Assembly: GCA_016719755.1 (NCBI GenBank) | Contig: JADJYM010000015.1 | Coordinates: forward strand, 434,001 to 498,000 | Length of the DNA stretch: 64,000 nt | Reading direction: 5' to 3' | Source of the DNA: Novosphingobium sp. | Lineage (GTDB): Bacteria > Pseudomonadota > Alphaproteobacteria > Sphingomonadales > Sphingomonadaceae | In this document: one piece after another, positions 61,745 to 64,000 of the stretch | How the letters are laid out: each line of letters opens with the position of its first letter | Numbering within the stretch: the first letter of the stretch is position 1 | Made by a program: the position numbers and the translations under genes | Notes under the pieces: model-generated | Told to the model about the DNA's origin: nothing | Seen by the model: the letters and a program-made list of their open reading frames with translations, nothing else | The model's database searches: none

Positions 61745-62509
61745 CCGTTTGACCGCCTGCCACAGTTCTTCCTGCGCGGTAAGATCAAGCGCGGCGAAGT
61801 CCTGCCCGCGCGCGGTGGCCAGCGCCTCCATCGCCCGGTAACGGCGCTCGAACTTGGCGTTGGCGGCGCGCAGGGCGTCCTCGGCGGCCACGCCGTGGGC
61901 GCGCACCAGATTGACCGCCGCGAACAGCAGGTCGCCCGCCTCCTCGGCCTTGTCTTCATCGGTCGTCGCGGCGGCGAGTTCGGCCATTTCCTCGCGTAGC
62001 TTGTCTGCCGGGCCTTCGGTATTGCCCCAGTCGAAACCCTGCCTCGCGGCGCGCTTTTGCAGCTTTTCGGCGCGCAGCAGCGCGGGGAGAGCCAGTGCCA
62101 CCCCGTCCAGTCCGCTGGTTGCCCCCTTGGCGGCCCGTTCGCTGGCCTTGGCGCCCTCCCAGCGGTCCTCGCGCGACTGGCCAAGGTCCGGGGCATCGCC
62201 GAACACGTGGGGATGGCGCGCTTCCATCTTGGCGGAGATCGCTTCCGCCACGGCGCAGAAATCGAACAGCCCGGCCTCTTCCGCGATGCGGGAATGGAAC
62301 ACGACCTGAAGCAGCAGATCGCCCAGTTCCTCCTTCAGCGCGGCCATGTCTTCCCGCGCGATGGCATCGGCCACCTCATAGGCTTCCTCGATGGTGTAGG
62401 GTGCGATCGTGGCGAAAGTCTGGGCCACGTCCCACTCGCAGCCGGTTTGCGGATCGCGCAGGCGGGCCATGATTTCGAGCAGGCGGTCGAGCGGGGAACT
62501 GTGCGGCAT
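61721..62509 (-). CDS. mazG: Nucleoside triphosphate pyrophosphohydrolase MazG
   Basis: Hydrolyses (d)NTPs to monophosphates for pool cleaning and stress control. 262 residues with two MazG domains. The first has TIEEAYEVADAI and EELGDLLLQVVFHS (EExxE/ExxD metal ligands), the second KLREEMAELAAA and EEAGDLLFAAVNL. ATG 62509 starts the conserved LDRLLEIMARLRDP region. It is divergent from the aidB-like gene. Confidence 0.93.
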   Translation of the reverse strand: MPHSSPLDRLLEIMARLRDPQTGCEWDVAQTFATIAPYTIEEAYEVADAIAREDMAALKEELGDLLLQVVFHSRIAEEAGLFDFCAVAEAISAKMEARHPHVFGDAPDLGQSREDRWEGAKASERAAKGATSGLDGVALALPALLRAEKLQKRAARQGFDWGNTEGPADKLREEMAELAAATTDEDKAEEAGDLLFAAVNLVRAHGVAAEDALRAANAKFERRYRAMEALATARGQDFAALDLTAQEELWQAVKRSEAGKAA

Positions 62510-62610
62510 GACGCCACAGACCCGGGGCAGGCGATTCGCGCAAGCGGCGAGTTGTGGGGTGCCCCGCCGCGCGTTAGGCTGCACCCATAACCCGCTCAAA
62601 GGCTTGACCC

Positions 62611-64000
62611 ATGGCATCGCTGCGCCCAGTTTCCAGCTTCGATACGCACGAGGTTTTCAATCAGCCGCCGCCGCTGGAGGACGTGAACCTGTTCACCAGC
62701 GACCTTGGGCTGAGCGATGCGGTGCGCCGCGCCGGGGCGCAAGGTCATGGCCCGCGCCTTGCCGCGATGGGGGCGCGCGCCGGATCGCAAGAGGTTCTGG
62801 GCTGGGGAGTGGAGGCCAACCGCGTTCTCCCCGTGCTGGAAACGCACGACCGCTTTGGCCACCGGATCGACGAGGTCACCTTTCACCCCGCCTATCACCA
62901 GCTTATGGACCTTGGCCTTGGCAGCGGGATCGCCAGCCTTGCCTGGCAGGCAGAGGGGCAGGGGGTAGGGGCGCAGGGGGTAGGGGCGGGGCACGTCGCC
63001 CACACCGCGCTGATGCTGCTGCTCAGCCAGGCCGATTCGGGCACCAGTTGCCCGATGACCATGACCTATGCCGCCGTGCCCGCGCTGCGTGCCGAACCTG
63101 CGGTGGCGGAGGAGTGGGTGCCCCGGATTACTGCGGGAGCCTATGATCCGGCCTGCCGTCCGGCATCCGATAAGGCCGGGGTCACCATCGGCATGGCGAT
63201 GACCGAGAAGCAGGGCGGATCGGACGTCCGCGCCAATTCCACCCGCGCCGCGCCTGCGGGGGAGGAGGGCTGGTACCGGATCGATGGCCACAAGTGGTTT
63301 TGCTCCGCGCCGATGTGCGATGCCTTCCTGACGCTGGCCTATGCCGATGGCGGACTTACCTGCTTCCTGGTGCCGCGCTGGCTGCCGGACGGCACGCGCA
63401 ATGCCGGCTTCCGCGTGATGCGACTGAAGGACAAGCTGGGCGACCGCTCCAACGCCTCTTCCGAGATCGAGTACCACGGCGCCATGGCCCAGCGGCTCGG
63501 GCCGGAGGGGCGCGGGGTGGCCACGATCATCCAGATGGTCCAGCACACCCGGCTTGACTGCGTGACCGGGTCTGCCGCGCAGATGCGCTTCGCGCTCGCC
63601 AACGCCCTGTGGCACACTGCACACCGCTCGGCGTTTCAGAAGCGACTGATCGATCAGCCCGCGATGGCCGCCGTGTTGGCCGATCTGGCGCTGGAGAGCG
63701 AGGCGGCGACCGCCACCGCGCTGCGCCTCGCCCAGGCCTTCGATGAGAACGATCCGCTGGCCCGGCTGCTGACCCCGATTGCCAAGTACTGGGTGTGCAA
63801 GCGCGCTCCCGGCATGGTCTATGAGGCGATGGAGGCCCACGGCGGCATCGGTTATGTGGAGAGCGGTCCGATGCCGCGCCTGTTCCGTCAATCGCCGCTC
63901 AACGCGATCTGGGAAGGATCGGGCAATGTCATCGCGCTCGACGTGCTGCGCGCCGTGGCCCGGGAGCCGGAGAGCGTGGAGGCCTTGCAGGCATTCCTGA
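62611..64000 (+). CDS. aidB: AidB-like acyl-CoA dehydrogenase family protein (3' end outside window)
   Basis: 463 codons are present without a stop. The N-terminus (VFNQPPPLEDVNLFTSDLGL) and the FAD-binding EKQGGSDVRAN, HKWFCSAP, LKDKLGDRSNASSE and GGIGYVES segments match E. coli AidB, a flavoprotein of the alkylation response that binds DNA. The region after LAWQAEG contains a ten-residue insertion made of two QGVGA units encoded by a 15-bp tandem repeat. In E. coli aidB is Ada-controlled; no Ada site is visible here. Confidence 0.9.
   Translation, partial: MASLRPVSSFDTHEVFNQPPPLEDVNLFTSDLGLSDAVRRAGAQGHGPRLAAMGARAGSQEVLGWGVEANRVLPVLETHDRFGHRIDEVTFHPAYHQLMDLGLGSGIASLAWQAEGQGVGAQGVGAGHVAHTALMLLLSQADSGTSCPMTMTYAAVPALRAEPAVAEEWVPRITAGAYDPACRPASDKAGVTIGMAMTEKQGGSDVRANSTRAAPAGEEGWYRIDGHKWFCSAPMCDAFLTLAYADGGLTCFLVPRWLPDGTRNAGFRVMRLKDKLGDRSNASSEIEYHGAMAQRLGPEGRGVATIIQMVQHTRLDCVTGSAAQMRFALANALWHTAHRSAFQKRLIDQPAMAAVLADLALESEAATATALRLAQAFDENDPLARLLTPIAKYWVCKRAPGMVYEAMEAHGGIGYVESGPMPRLFRQSPLNAIWEGSGNVIALDVLRAVAREPESVEALQAFL
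62959..62988 (+). repeat. In-frame 15-bp tandem repeat with G-quadruplex potential in aidB
   Basis: CAGGGGGTAGGGGCG occurs twice in a row, aligned to codons (QGVGA twice). With flanking GGGG tracts, 62954-62991 has six runs of four or more G, enough for a G-quadruplex on the coding strand. Confidence 0.7.

Overview
The window is a GC-rich, almost fully coding chromosomal segment from an alphaproteobacterium, most likely a sphingomonad (Sphingomonadales, Novosphingobium/Erythrobacter-like). The assignment rests on the gene content (coaX-rnj-DUF1467, a trp-moa-lexA block, an IspDF fusion, an E1-beta with its own lipoyl domain, ntrBC-ntrYX-hfq-hflX), on GTTC-N7-GTTC SOS boxes, TTAA-N7-TTAA CtrA boxes and a ROSE-type thermometer, and on sphingomonad-style dispersed palindromes. 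The tandem two-domain Hfq supports it. I see no prophage, plasmid gene, transposase or CRISPR array.

Layout. 1-2402: end of coaX, RNase J and a DUF1467 membrane protein in overlapping order. 2399-9103: a signalling or cell-cycle type locus with a large membrane-anchored coiled-coil protein, an Hpt-like protein, an unknown membrane protein, a DUF2336-like protein and a histidine-kinase-like protein. Both phosphorelay-like proteins lack the phospho-accepting His, and CtrA-like boxes precede two of the genes. 9223-14227: gltX-gltA, with comEC divergent. 14221-24013 (minus strand): a long run ppiD-trpE-hydrolase-trpG-trpD-trpC-moaC-moeA-lexA. 24251-27237: tpiA, secG, pyrG. 27238-30321: a structured intergenic region, a heat-shock-controlled hsp20, grxC, a nitrilase, DUF1178, and a tRNA-Arg(CCU) gene preceded by two broken tandem copies of itself. 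30447-33352: ftsB and pdhAB (PDH E1). 33384-39232 (minus): six genes for Tad-type minor pilins and TadG-like proteins, one frameshifted. 39379-46202: phytoene-synthase-like, EF-hand, trmFO, YhhN, TauD-like dioxygenase and gyrA (frameshifted in this sequence). 46503-53417: TPR-like secreted protein, carbonic anhydrase, lipA, COQ10-like, cinA, a secreted protein, ispDF and dusB. 53417-61744: ntrB-ntrC, ntrY-ntrX, hfq, hflX. 61721-64000: mazG and an aidB-like gene cut by the window end.

Functional themes: tryptophan and molybdopterin synthesis with SOS control; central carbon entry (PDH E1, citrate synthase, lipoate synthase, triosephosphate isomerase); nitrogen two-component control next to the post-transcriptional regulator Hfq; and a possible CtrA-linked group made of the pseudo-phosphorelay locus and the Tad minor pilins. 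The most unusual items are the two-domain Hfq with a diverged second domain, the His-less phosphorelay pair behind equally spaced CtrA-like boxes, an 86-bp palindromic element translated in frame inside pdhB, the decayed tandem tRNA-Arg copies, and single-base frameshifts in gyrA and a tadE gene. The two frameshifts may be sequence errors.
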